NCBI RefSeq assembly: GCF_021390715.1
Contig: NZ_JAJGWT010000003.1
Span: 62,001-126,000 of the forward strand
Length of the DNA: 64,000 bases
Source of the DNA: Tenacibaculum piscium
GTDB taxonomy: Bacteria; Bacteroidota; Bacteroidia; Flavobacteriales; Flavobacteriaceae
Direction: 5' to 3'
Positions within the stretch are counted from its first letter, which is position 1; every line of letters starts with the position of its first letter. Under the pieces are notes generated by a model. The model made no database searches, was not told where the DNA came from, and was given only the letters and a program-made list of their open reading frames with translations. This document shows, in pieces, positions 1 to 8,900 of the stretch. The translations under genes and the position numbers were made by a program.

Positions 1-869
1 AAGAATATTTAGCGGGTGATTTACAACCCGTTTTCTTTGGTTCGGCTTTAAATAATTTTGGTGTAAAAGAATTATTAGATGCTTTTATCCAGATTGCGCC
101 TGAACCACAACCTAAAAAAGCAGAAGAACGTTTAGTTGATTCTAAAGAAGAAAAATTAACAGGTTTTGTATTTAAGATTCACGCAAATATGGATCCTAAA
201 CACAGAGATAGACTTGCTTTTATCAAAATTGTATCAGGAACTTTTAAAAGAAATTCGCCTTATTTACATGTTCGTAATGGTAAGAAAATGAAATTTTCAA
301 GCCCAAATGCCTTTTTCGCTGAAAAGAAACAAATTGTTGATGAATCTTTTCCTGGTGATATTGTTGGTGTTCATGATACAGGAAACTTCAAAATTGGTGA
401 TACCTTAACCGAAGGCGAACAGTTAAATTTCAAAGGAATTCCAAGTTTTTCTCCAGAACATTTCCGTTATGTAAATAATGCCGATCCGATGAAATCGAAA
501 CAATTATACAAAGGTGTAGACCAATTAATGGACGAAGGTGTAGCGCAATTATTTACCATGGAAATGAATGGTCGTAAAATTGTAGGAACTGTTGGAGCAT
601 TACAATATGAAGTAATTCAATATCGATTAGAACACGAATATGGTGCGAAATGTACCTATGAAAATATTTCAGTACACAAAGCATGTTGGGTGGAACCTGA
701 AGATGAAAAAAGTGAAGAATTTAAAGAATTTAAACGTGTTAAACAACGTTATTTAGCCAAAGATAAACAAGGGAAATTAGTGTTTTTAGCCGATTCATCA
801 TTTACGATGCAAATGACACAAAGTAAATATCCAACCGTAAAACTACATTTTACAAGTGAATTTGAATAG
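1..869 (+). CDS. prfC: Peptide chain release factor 3, 3' part (partial)
   Basis: The open frame runs in from the window edge (first complete codon at position 3) with no start in view. The visible part begins in the GTPase-domain end, with PVFFGSALNNFGVKELLDAF, and continues through the RF3 domain 2/3 region (KIHANMDPKHRDRLAF, GDTLTEGE). RF3 is the GTPase that recycles RF1 and RF2 from the ribosome after peptide release. The N-terminal G domain lies outside the window. A methionine at position 189 is internal, because the homologous sequence continues upstream of it. The identification rests on the family-typical motif order; confidence is high. Confidence 0.93.
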   Translation, partial: EYLAGDLQPVFFGSALNNFGVKELLDAFIQIAPEPQPKKAEERLVDSKEEKLTGFVFKIHANMDPKHRDRLAFIKIVSGTFKRNSPYLHVRNGKKMKFSSPNAFFAEKKQIVDESFPGDIVGVHDTGNFKIGDTLTEGEQLNFKGIPSFSPEHFRYVNNADPMKSKQLYKGVDQLMDEGVAQLFTMEMNGRKIVGTVGALQYEVIQYRLEHEYGAKCTYENISVHKACWVEPEDEKSEEFKEFKRVKQRYLAKDKQGKLVFLADSSFTMQMTQSKYPTVKLHFTSEFE

Positions 870-901
870 TTAATAATTGATATTTAATATTTTTTAGAAA
901 A

Positions 902-2533
902 ATGGAAACAAAAAAACAATGTATCATTATAAGAAATAAAGCAATCTTTTTAGATGGATTACTTCACTACATTCGTAATGATGTATTTCTGATTTTTCTT
1001 TTTTCTTTTTTCTCTTTTATAACTTTCAGTCAAGAAAATTCATCTAATTTAAAAGGAACAGCATTACACAATAAAGTTCGTTTGAATTTTATTCCTGTAA
1101 AAATGCCTACGGATAAATTTCCAAATTTAAAACCAACTATGGGATTGGCTGGTTTACACTATCAAATACCGATTAATAATTGGTTGTATGGTGGCGCTGG
1201 ATTTCATTTTGCCGTAACTGGCGACCAAGGAGGTTTATTTACGTTAGGTGCGGAATTAGGCGTAAATAAACAACTTTATAAAAATTTATATGTCGATGCA
1301 AACCTTCATTTTGGTGGCGGTGGCGGATACCGAAATTTAGTAAATGATGGTGGCTTTATCAATCCAAATATTGGTTTACAATATAAAAAAGATAACTATT
1401 CTTTTGGTGTTCAATACAGTCATTTGAATTTTTTATCAGGAGAAATAAAAAGTAATTCGATATCTCTATTTGTTGAAATTCCAAGCGTTTTACGTTTTAC
1501 TGATTATAATAAAGCACATCAAAATTTTACAGCAAAAAATATTTCTTCGGATAATTTCTGGAGTAAACCTGTTGTAAAAAATGTACAACAAGTTCGTTTT
1601 GATTTTTTCAAACCTTTTGGAAATTCAAAAAAAGACAACGGAGAAACTTTAAACGAAACATTATATGTATTAGGTTTTGAATATCAAAAATATGTAAGTG
1701 AAAATACTTTTTTATTCGCGCATACCGATGCCATATATAAAGGATTACGTGCCGGTTTTATGGACTTATTTTTTGGTGCAGGATATCATCCGTATCAATC
1801 AAAATACATTAATCTTTTTACAAAATTAGGCGTTGGTGCAGCTGGCGGACGTGTTGCTCCTGAAGGTGGTTTGATGGTCTATCCATCCGCAGGAATTGAT
1901 TTGAAATTAGCTAATAATCTCGCATTGAGCGGACACGCTGGTTATTATCGTGCCATTGCTGGCGATTTAGAAGCATATACTGTTGGTTTTGGATTGAAAT
2001 ATTACGGATTAAACGGAGGAACAAAATCTCAAAATAAGCATCAGAAAAAATATACCAATTTTTATACGCAAGGTTTACGCATTGAAATTCAGAATCAAAC
2101 GTATTTCGATGTTGCCAAAACCGATGATATTTATAATGCCAAAGAAATTGATTTACAGCTTATCGGTTTAAAAGTAAATTATGACCTTAATAAATGGCTA
2201 TACATTGCAGGAGAAGCTAGTTTTGCCTACGATGGTCGTTCGGGCGGATATGCTCACGGGCTGGTTGGTGCAGGAATATATTCACCCCGATTTTTAAACA
2301 ATAAAGCACGTGGCTTTGCCGAAATAATGGCAGGCGCTGGCGGTGGTGCTGGTGTCGATACCGATGAAGGAATTATTCTGCGTCCAATACTTGGATTTAG
2401 CTATGATATTCATAAAAATATTTCAATTATTGCTTCAACAGGAAAATATAATTCGCCTTTCGGAAAGGTAAATGCCACAAATATTAACATAGGTTTAAGC
2501 TTAAACCTTTCAACTTTATCAGTAAAAAACTAA
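902..2533 (+). CDS. Outer-membrane-type protein with three internal repeats, unknown function
   Basis: A 543-residue protein I do not recognise by family. Residues about 27-43 are strongly hydrophobic and end in ITFSQE, like a Bacteroidota signal peptide, so it is probably exported. The first 26 residues may be non-native if the true start is further in, but there is no better ATG. The mature part is rich in Gly, Tyr and alternating hydrophobic strands, as in a beta-barrel. By eye it holds three related modules of about 110 residues (roughly 80-192, 256-368 and 420-536), each with a Gly-rich centre (FGGGGGYR, GVGAAGGR, GAGGGAGV). It lies 32 nt after prfC. An outer-membrane location is inference; the function is unknown. 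Confidence 0.75.
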   Translation: METKKQCIIIRNKAIFLDGLLHYIRNDVFLIFLFSFFSFITFSQENSSNLKGTALHNKVRLNFIPVKMPTDKFPNLKPTMGLAGLHYQIPINNWLYGGAGFHFAVTGDQGGLFTLGAELGVNKQLYKNLYVDANLHFGGGGGYRNLVNDGGFINPNIGLQYKKDNYSFGVQYSHLNFLSGEIKSNSISLFVEIPSVLRFTDYNKAHQNFTAKNISSDNFWSKPVVKNVQQVRFDFFKPFGNSKKDNGETLNETLYVLGFEYQKYVSENTFLFAHTDAIYKGLRAGFMDLFFGAGYHPYQSKYINLFTKLGVGAAGGRVAPEGGLMVYPSAGIDLKLANNLALSGHAGYYRAIAGDLEAYTVGFGLKYYGLNGGTKSQNKHQKKYTNFYTQGLRIEIQNQTYFDVAKTDDIYNAKEIDLQLIGLKVNYDLNKWLYIAGEASFAYDGRSGGYAHGLVGAGIYSPRFLNNKARGFAEIMAGAGGGAGVDTDEGIILRPILGFSYDIHKNISIIASTGKYNSPFGKVNATNINIGLSLNLSTLSVKN

Positions 2534-2625
2534 TTTTGCTTTTTCTTTAGATTTTATTTAAATATTTTTTTAGATAATTTTTTGAGAAAAAGTTTTTTGA
2601 ATATTAATTAAGATAATCTAACAAA

Positions 2626-3555
2626 ATGAATAACGGAATTTACGCAAAATTTAAAACATCAAAAGGAGATATTCTAGTAAACTTAGAATACCAAAAAACC
2701 CCAGGAACTGTAGGTAACTTCGTTGCTTTAGCCGAAGGAAATTTAGAAAATACTGCAAAACCACAAGGAACACCATATTATGATGGCTTAAAGTTTCACC
2801 GTGTAATTGCTGATTTTATGATTCAAGGTGGTTGTCCTCAAGGAACAGGAACTGGAAATCCTGGATATAAATTTGAAGATGAATTTCATCCAGATTTAAA
2901 ACATGATGCACCAGGGAAATTATCGATGGCAAACGCAGGACCTGGAACAAATGGCTCTCAATTTTTTATTACGCATACAGCAACGCCACATTTAGATGGT
3001 AATCATACTGTTTTTGGAAACGTTGTTGAAGGACAAGATATCGTAGATGCTATCGCTCAAAATGATACCATGGATGTTGAAATTATTCGTGTAGGAGAAG
3101 ATGCTGAAAAATTTAATGCCGTAGAAGCTTTTAGAACTTTTGAAGGTTCTCGTGAAAAACGTGAAGCAGAAGAAAAAGCAAAACAAGCTGAATTATTAGA
3201 TTCTGTAGCTAAAGGTTATGACGAAACTCCATCAGGATTACGTTATACTATCTTACAAAATGGAAACGGAAAACAAGCTACCAAAGGTGCAAATGTTTCA
3301 GTACATTATAAAGGACAATTATTAGATGGAACTGTTTTTGATTCATCTTACAAACGCAAGCAACCAATTGATTTTGCTGTTGGTGTTGGGCAAGTAATTG
3401 CTGGTTGGGACGAAGGAATTTTATTATTAAAAGTTGGTGACAAAGCTCGATTTGTAATTCCATCGAACTTAGCATACGGAAAAGCTGGTGCTGGAGGTGT
3501 AATTCCTGCAAATGCAACCTTAATTTTTGATGTAGAATTAATGGATGTAAAATAA
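2626..3555 (+). CDS. Dual-family immunophilin: cyclophilin-FKBP fusion peptidyl-prolyl isomerase
   Basis: 309 residues without a signal peptide, so probably cytoplasmic. Residues about 8-160 are a cyclophilin domain with [21 protein letters not shown] and HTVFGNVV. Residues about 205-309 are an FKBP domain with [24 protein letters not shown] and [13 protein letters not shown]. Both domains catalyse cis-trans isomerisation of Xaa-Pro bonds, so the protein is predicted to be a bifunctional folding catalyst. A charged linker (about 170-195) joins them. Such fusions are known from Flavobacterium and from Toxoplasma, with the domain order differing. It is a single gene followed by a clear terminator. 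Confidence 0.93.
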   Translation: MNNGIYAKFKTSKGDILVNLEYQKTPGTVGNFVALAEGNLENTAKPQGTPYYDGLKFHRVIADFMIQGGCPQGTGTGNPGYKFEDEFHPDLKHDAPGKLSMANAGPGTNGSQFFITHTATPHLDGNHTVFGNVVEGQDIVDAIAQNDTMDVEIIRVGEDAEKFNAVEAFRTFEGSREKREAEEKAKQAELLDSVAKGYDETPSGLRYTILQNGNGKQATKGANVSVHYKGQLLDGTVFDSSYKRKQPIDFAVGVGQVIAGWDEGILLLKVGDKARFVIPSNLAYGKAGAGGVIPANATLIFDVELMDVK

Positions 3556-3624
3556 TTTTTACCACATAATATTCCTGATTTTTTCTCAAAATTTTAATAC
3601 TAATTTTTAAGAAAAATAAAAAAA

Positions 3625-3657
3625 TAAAAACGTACTATTTTAATAGTACGTTTTTTT
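3625..3657. terminator. Intrinsic terminator after the immunophilin gene
   Basis: The inverted repeat CGTACTAT / ATAGTACG with loop TTTA is followed by a run of seven T on the plus strand and preceded by A-rich sequence, so it can act in either direction. It fits the end of the immunophilin transcript. Confidence 0.8.
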
Positions 3658-3770
3658 ATTTACATTAAATTAACTATAAATTAACCCAAAAACTACATTT
3701 ACTTAAAACTAAAACAAGTTTACTTCCTCATCTTTACAGTGTTAAAAAAAACTAGCCAAAACTCCTAAAA

Positions 3771-4391
3771 ATGAAAAATGCTCCCCTATTTATCTTATTC
3801 TTTATTTTGAATTTTCTAAATACTTACAGTCAAAAAAAAGTATGTGAAGCTCCAAAAGAAGAAATTGTTGATTTAAATGAAATCTCTATAAAAAAATGTG
3901 ATGTCGACAAAAAAAATACTCGTATAATATCAAAAACAAATATTACTAGAAAAAGAGTTAATAACAGAGCTAGAAAAAAAGCAGACCACTTAAATACTAA
4001 CGGAAACATCGTTAAAAAAAATAGCTCCAATTCTAAAGAAGTTCTATTTACTTTAGTTGAAGAAATTCCAATGTTTGAATCATGTAAAAAAATAGACAAA
4101 GAAACTGATATAAAATGCTTTAAACAAAAGATTAACGATCATATATCTAAAAATTTATATGCCGAAGATTATATTCCTGAAAATAGTAGTATTAAAGTAT
4201 ATATTCAATTTAGTATCGATGTTTACGGAAAAATAACTGACTCTCAAATAAGAAGTCGTCAAAATAACCAACGATTACACAAAGAATTAGATAGAATCAT
4301 TAAAAAATTACCTCGCTTTAACCCAGGAAAAGAAAAAGGATTACCAGTGATTGTAAGCTATGCATTTCCACTAAATTTAACATCTAATTAG
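3771..4391 (+). CDS. Exported protein with one TonB C-terminal-like domain
   Basis: 206 residues with an N-terminal signal peptide (LFILFFILNFLNTYSQ). The C-terminal part, about 118-205, resembles the TonB_C fold (VYIQFSIDVYGKITDSQI, LPRFNPGKEKGLPV). It lacks the long Pro-rich periplasmic spacer of a classical TonB, and its N-terminus looks cleavable rather than a membrane anchor. It shares a layout with the next gene: a CxxP...NxIxKC segment after the signal, a very basic stretch (TRKRVNNRARKK), then LVEEIPMF with a Cys pair (SCKKI...KCF). It may be a periplasmic scaffold or envelope protein rather than an energy transducer; the role is unknown. Confidence 0.75.
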   Translation: MKNAPLFILFFILNFLNTYSQKKVCEAPKEEIVDLNEISIKKCDVDKKNTRIISKTNITRKRVNNRARKKADHLNTNGNIVKKNSSNSKEVLFTLVEEIPMFESCKKIDKETDIKCFKQKINDHISKNLYAEDYIPENSSIKVYIQFSIDVYGKITDSQIRSRQNNQRLHKELDRIIKKLPRFNPGKEKGLPVIVSYAFPLNLTSN

Positions 4392-4512
4392 CATAAAAAA
4401 ATAGCTTTTTAAATAAAATAAAAAATATAAAATAGTTTTAAGAAACATAATTTTAACAGTCTACTTCTCTTATTAACCGCTAAAATCATCATAATTAACA
4501 CTTTAATTAAAC

Positions 4513-4547
4513 AAAAAACAGAAATATTTTTGTATTTCTGTTTTTTT
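4513..4547. terminator. Intrinsic terminator between the two TonB-C genes
   Basis: CAGAAATA and TATTTCTG form a stem around a T-rich loop, followed by eight T. It separates the two paralogous genes, which are therefore probably transcribed independently. Confidence 0.75.
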
Positions 4548-4600
4548 ATGTATACATTTACAATATTACCAAATTGTAAATAACTAAAAAGAGCGTGACT

Positions 4601-5725
4601 ATGATGAAATCTATCTTACTAATAACAGCAATGTTTATGGCTGTTATAACTTTTGCTCAGCAAGAAAAATGTACGTCTCCTGATGAATCGATTGCAGATC
4701 CTAACAGTATTACTAAATGTGCTGTAAAAGACACAAAAGATGGAGTAAAAAAACAACTTTCTATAAAAGTATCTACTAGAAGACGTATCGTACGCAAAAA
4801 AAATGAAGCAGTTGCTGCTATCGGAGGAGCTACGACTTCCCAAAAAGTTGCGAACATCAAAAAAAATAACCTCTTAGTTGGTAAATTAGAATTAGACGAC
4901 CATGCTGAAACTATTGAACGAATCCCTTTTAACCTTGTAGAAGAAATTCCTTTATTTTCAAAATGTAATAATGTGCCTTTAATTAAACAAGCAAAATGTT
5001 TTGAAACACAAATGTCTAAACATATTATAAAAAACTTTGTGTATCCAGAAGATGCGATTAAAGCAGGTATTCAAGGACGAGTTTTGGTACAGTTTACCAT
5101 TGATGAACAAGGGAGCGTAAATAGTCTTCAAATTAGAGGACCTAAAAACGGTGCTTCTCTTGAAAAAGAAGCAAATAGAATTATTAGCAAATTACCTAAA
5201 TTTATCCCAGGAAAACACAACGGAAAAAGCGTAAAAGTTAAATATGGAATTCCAATTACTTTTAAACATCCAAATCCTAAATTAGTTCTAAATTCAAGTG
5301 TAAACAACAAAAAACAAACCGTAAAAAAAATCATTACAGAAGATAGTAAAATAATTACAGACTTTATTAAATTTAGTGATGTTGAAAGTATTCCAAATTT
5401 TAAAGCCTGCTCAAAAGTAGCCGATACAGAAAAAAATAACTGTTTTAATGAAAGAATGATTAGTCATATTCAAAGAAACTTTAACTATCCAGAACAAGCA
5501 GCTATTCAAAATATTGAAGGTAGAGTTTGGGTACGTTTTATTATCGATACACAAGGGAAAATTCAGAATATAAAAATGAAAGGTCCTAAAAATGGCGAAT
5601 TATTAGAAGAAGAAGCTAGAAGAATGGTTTCTAAGCTTTCAACCTTTATTCCTGGAACACAAAATGGTAAACCAGCAAATGTTGAATATTTTATTCCTAT
5701 TAATTTCACCTTAGAAGCTCATTAA
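4601..5725 (+). CDS. Exported protein with two tandem TonB C-terminal-like domains
   Basis: About 374 residues. The open frame also has a GTG at 4595, but the ATG at 4601 (or 4604) fits the signal peptide MMKSILLITAMFMAVITFAQ better. Residues about 116-224 and 260-372 are two copies of one module: a lead-in (VEEIPLF or VESIPNF), a Cys pair, a YPE element, the TonB-like core (GRVLVQFTIDEQGSV; GRVWVRFIIDTQGKI) and the FIPG.NGK turn. The N-terminal segment and basic stretch match the 206-residue neighbour upstream, so the pair arose by duplication with a domain doubling in this member. The role is unknown; an envelope location is inferred. Confidence 0.8.
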   Translation: MMKSILLITAMFMAVITFAQQEKCTSPDESIADPNSITKCAVKDTKDGVKKQLSIKVSTRRRIVRKKNEAVAAIGGATTSQKVANIKKNNLLVGKLELDDHAETIERIPFNLVEEIPLFSKCNNVPLIKQAKCFETQMSKHIIKNFVYPEDAIKAGIQGRVLVQFTIDEQGSVNSLQIRGPKNGASLEKEANRIISKLPKFIPGKHNGKSVKVKYGIPITFKHPNPKLVLNSSVNNKKQTVKKIITEDSKIITDFIKFSDVESIPNFKACSKVADTEKNNCFNERMISHIQRNFNYPEQAAIQNIEGRVWVRFIIDTQGKIQNIKMKGPKNGELLEEEARRMVSKLSTFIPGTQNGKPANVEYFIPINFTLEAH

Positions 5726-5755
5726 AATAATTTATCAACATAAAAAATAAATTTA

Positions 5756-5786
5756 AAAACCTGAACAATAATGTTCAGGTTTTTTA
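5756..5786. terminator. Intrinsic terminator
   Basis: AACCTGAACA and TGTTCAGGTT form a 10-bp stem with loop ATAA, followed by a T run. It ends the double TonB-C gene. Confidence 0.85.
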
Positions 5787-5843
5787 CGTCTTAATTCACA
5801 GCTTACTTAAAAAAATAACCTATAACTAGCAATTAATTAACAC

Positions 5844-5871
5844 TTGATATCTGTTTTATAAACTATGTTTG
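5844..5871 (+). promoter_or_regulatory. Bacteroidota-type promoter for the T9SS cargo gene
   Basis: TTG at 5844-5846 and TATGTTTG at 5864-5871 match the -33 TTG and -7 TAnnTTTG consensus of this phylum, with a 17-nt spacer. The ATG follows 32 nt after the -7 box. Confidence 0.6.
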
Positions 5872-5903
5872 TACTGAAAAGATAAAATTATAAACATAAT
5901 GCT

Positions 5904-8081
5904 ATGAAACACACTTACTTTTTAAAAGTACTTTTAGGAGTTCTTTTTTTAACGTTAATTAATATAAATGCAAGAGCTCAATCTGCTGGTAGTCTTGTTT
6001 TTGTTGGCTTCAATGCCGATGGAGATAAAGATTTATCCATCGCTACACTTGCTGATATCCCTGCAAATTCCACCATTTATATTACAGATAAAGAACTCGA
6101 TAATACAGGAAAATTCACCAATGGAGAAGGATATTTAACTTGGCTTACAGGTACTAAAAATATTGATGCTGGTACAATTATTAACTTTACAGATATTGAT
6201 AATGTAACGAATCTAAATTTTGGAGTTTCTATCGGAAGTATTACCAGAAATGGACGCTTTAATTTAACGACAACTACAAAAGACGGTCTTTTTATTTATC
6301 TAGGAACGGACGCTAATACGCCTACTACTTTTATCACTGCGATTCAAATTGGAAATGACCCAACACAACTTGGAACATACGACGCAGACGGAATTACCCT
6401 AACAGGAACTGGTTTACAAAAAGGAAAATCTATTATTATTTTTGATGCTTCTGCCACTCCTGATGGCGCAATATATAAAGGTGATAAAGTAGGACAAGCC
6501 ACTCTTTCTAATTATTATTCCTTAATCGCTGATGTTAAAAATTGGAAAAATGTTGTAAATGGAAATGGTGAAGATTTACTACCTTTTTCTACCAAAAAAT
6601 TCTCGATAATTAATGCTACTTGGAATGGAAATATAGATACAAATTGGACTACAAAATCAAACTGGACTCCTGAAAATATCCCCACAGAAACAAGTGATGT
6701 TTTAATCCCAAATGGCTTAACAAATTATCCAACAATAAATGCACCAATCACGATAAAAGGAATTAAATTAGAATCTGGTGCTTCTTTAATTGCAAATGCA
6801 AAAGTTACAGGAACGATTATCTATCAGCAAGATTTAAATACAAATTGGCACTTAATTTCAAGCCCGCTCAATGGAGAAACTATAGAGAATTTAATTAACA
6901 ATCACAATTTTGCAAAAGGTTCTGCAGCTGGTAGAATTGGAATTGCTCCGTATCAAAATGAAAAAAATAAATGGCTATACCAAAATAAAGCATCCGAAGG
7001 AAATATTGAAAAAGGAACTGGTTTAACTGTAAAATTAATCACTGCTGGAAAACTGAAATTTTCAGGAAACATCAATGATAAAACCATACATACAAATATA
7101 TCAAAAAATAAAAATGGTTATAATTTAATCGGAAATCCTTATACTTCACACTTAAATACGGCTACTTTTTTAACAGAAAACAGCAATATTCTTGCTTCTC
7201 AAACCATTTGGATATGGAATGGAAACAATTATGAAACAAAAGTTACTACCGATAATTATATCATAGCTCCAACACAAGCTTATTTTATTGATGCCAAAAC
7301 TACGGGTACTGTTTCTTTTGATATCAAAAATCAAGAACATCAAAAAACAAACACTTCCCATAAAAAAAACAGACCCGAAATACAATTAACAGCAACCAAT
7401 AATAACAAAAAAAGTAATACTAAATTATATTACATAAACGGTACAACTACAGGTTTTGATAACGGTTATGATGGTGCAGAATTTGGCGGAGTTTCTTATG
7501 ATTTTTCAATTTGTAGCCAATTAGTTTCTGAAAATAAGGGACAAAATTATGCTATTCAATCTTTGCCTATAAATAATATGGAAAATACCGTAATTCCAAT
7601 AGGCTTAAAAGCGAATTCAGGAAATGAAATAACATTTTCAGCAAATTCTATCAATTTACCAAGCAATGTAACTATTTATCTTGAAGATAAAATCAATAAT
7701 AATATCATTAATTTATCCGAAGAAAATTATACAATACAGTTGAAAAATAATAGTACTGGAATCGGGCAGTTTTACCTACACACTAAAACTGAAAAATTAA
7801 AAGAAAATACACCACAAAAAATAATAACAAAAGCATCTATAAAGATTTATGCATCTAAAGATAATAGCATTAAAATTTCAGGTTTACAAACTGAAAATGC
7901 TTCAATAAACATGTATTCAATAGTAGGAAAAAAAGTGTTTTCTACAAATTTAACCTCAACCGTTACTGCTTTGAAACAAATTCAGGAAGTTAATTTACCG
8001 AAATTAACGAAAGGTATTTATATTGTTGAAGTAATTTTAAATTCTGATAAAAAAATCAGCCAAAAAATTATTTTAGATTAA
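5904..8081 (+). CDS. Secreted multidomain protein with T9SS C-terminal sorting signal
   Basis: 725 residues with signal peptide LLGVLFLTLININARAQ. Residues about 27-210 form a beta-rich domain starting SLVFVGFNADGDKD. A Thr/Trp-rich segment (ATWNGNIDTNWTTKSNW) and a WHLISSPLNG module follow, as in many flavobacterial surface proteins. The last 85 or so residues form a typical type A sorting domain (MYSIVGKKVF, LPKLTKGIYIVEV, final KKISQKIILD), the address for the type IX secretion system. The protein should therefore cross the outer membrane and be released or attached to the surface. No enzyme motif was seen; adhesion or matrix function is a guess. Confidence 0.85.
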   Translation: MKHTYFLKVLLGVLFLTLININARAQSAGSLVFVGFNADGDKDLSIATLADIPANSTIYITDKELDNTGKFTNGEGYLTWLTGTKNIDAGTIINFTDIDNVTNLNFGVSIGSITRNGRFNLTTTTKDGLFIYLGTDANTPTTFITAIQIGNDPTQLGTYDADGITLTGTGLQKGKSIIIFDASATPDGAIYKGDKVGQATLSNYYSLIADVKNWKNVVNGNGEDLLPFSTKKFSIINATWNGNIDTNWTTKSNWTPENIPTETSDVLIPNGLTNYPTINAPITIKGIKLESGASLIANAKVTGTIIYQQDLNTNWHLISSPLNGETIENLINNHNFAKGSAAGRIGIAPYQNEKNKWLYQNKASEGNIEKGTGLTVKLITAGKLKFSGNINDKTIHTNISKNKNGYNLIGNPYTSHLNTATFLTENSNILASQTIWIWNGNNYETKVTTDNYIIAPTQAYFIDAKTTGTVSFDIKNQEHQKTNTSHKKNRPEIQLTATNNNKKSNTKLYYINGTTTGFDNGYDGAEFGGVSYDFSICSQLVSENKGQNYAIQSLPINNMENTVIPIGLKANSGNEITFSANSINLPSNVTIYLEDKINNNIINLSEENYTIQLKNNSTGIGQFYLHTKTEKLKENTPQKIITKASIKIYASKDNSIKISGLQTENASINMYSIVGKKVFSTNLTSTVTALKQIQEVNLPKLTKGIYIVEVILNSDKKISQKIILD

Positions 8082-8097
8082 GAAAAAATAGACAAAT

Positions 8098-8144
8098 CAA
8101 AAAAGCGTTTAACTTAAAAATTTTTAAGTCAAACGCTTTTTTTT
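8098..8144. terminator. Bidirectional terminator between convergent genes
   Basis: AAAAGCGTTT and AAACGCTTTT form a stem extended by ACTTAAAAA/TTTTTAAGT with one mismatch, with A and T tracts on the two sides. It lies between the convergent T9SS cargo gene and folE and can serve both. Confidence 0.85.
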
Positions 8145-8163
8145 AGTTAAAAATATATATATT

Positions 8164-8856
8164 TTAATTAAAATCGGTATTCATTTTTAGATAATCTAAA
8201 AATTCACGTTTGGTATTTTTTTCTTTGAATTTACCCCCAAATTCGGCGGTAACTGTTGAACTTTCAATATCTTTAATTCCTCTTGAATTTACACACAAAT
8301 GTTTTGCATCAATAACACAAGCTACATCTTGCGTTCCTAATGCTTCTTGCATTGCTTGTACGATTTGCATGGTTAAACGCTCTTGTACCTGTGGTCTTTT
8401 AGAAAAATATTCGACAAGACGATTCATTTTAGATAAACCGATAACTCTTCCTCCAGAAATATACGCTACGTGCGCACGTCCTATAATTGGCAATAAATGA
8501 TGCTCGCAAGTTGAATATACGACGATATTCTTCTCCACCAACATTTCGCCATAATTATAATTATTTTCAAAAGTCGATGCTTTTGGCATGTTAGCAGGAT
8601 TCAATCCCATAAAAATTTCGTTTACAAATGATTTTGCAACACGTTTTGGTGTTCCTTGCATACTATCATCTGTTAAATCCATTCCTAAAGTTTCCAGAAT
8701 ATCTTTTACACTTTCTTGAATTTTAGCTATTTTTTCTTGGTCAGAAAGATCAAAAGCATCATCTCTTAAAGGGTTTTTTGCCGAGGTTCCTACATGATTA
8801 TCTCCTATATCATCAATTCGTTCGTCATTCATTTTGTTGTTGTTCACTTCAAACAT
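8164..8856 (-). CDS. folE: GTP cyclohydrolase I
   Basis: 230 residues. It converts GTP to 7,8-dihydroneopterin triphosphate, the first step of folate and pterin synthesis. The active-site region is clear: STCEHHLLPIIGRAHVAY (zinc Cys and catalytic His), VIGLSKMNR, then HLCVNSRGIKD with the second zinc Cys and the conserved NSRGI. About 45 N-terminal residues are extra and variable; the ATG at 8856 is taken, but an internal ATG eight codons later is possible. It is the last of four minus-strand genes between two plus-strand blocks. Confidence 0.95.
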   Translation of the reverse strand: MFEVNNNKMNDERIDDIGDNHVGTSAKNPLRDDAFDLSDQEKIAKIQESVKDILETLGMDLTDDSMQGTPKRVAKSFVNEIFMGLNPANMPKASTFENNYNYGEMLVEKNIVVYSTCEHHLLPIIGRAHVAYISGGRVIGLSKMNRLVEYFSKRPQVQERLTMQIVQAMQEALGTQDVACVIDAKHLCVNSRGIKDIESSTVTAEFGGKFKEKNTKREFLDYLKMNTDFN

Positions 8857-8900
8857 TTCTTTCTTTTATTAAGACGTAAATTTACAACATTGTAATTAAT

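Noticed and set aside
3278..3589. 103-residue frame antisense to the immunophilin
   Set aside because: Lies fully within a well-identified gene on the other strand; Leu/His/Gln-rich composition is the shadow of A/T-rich codons.
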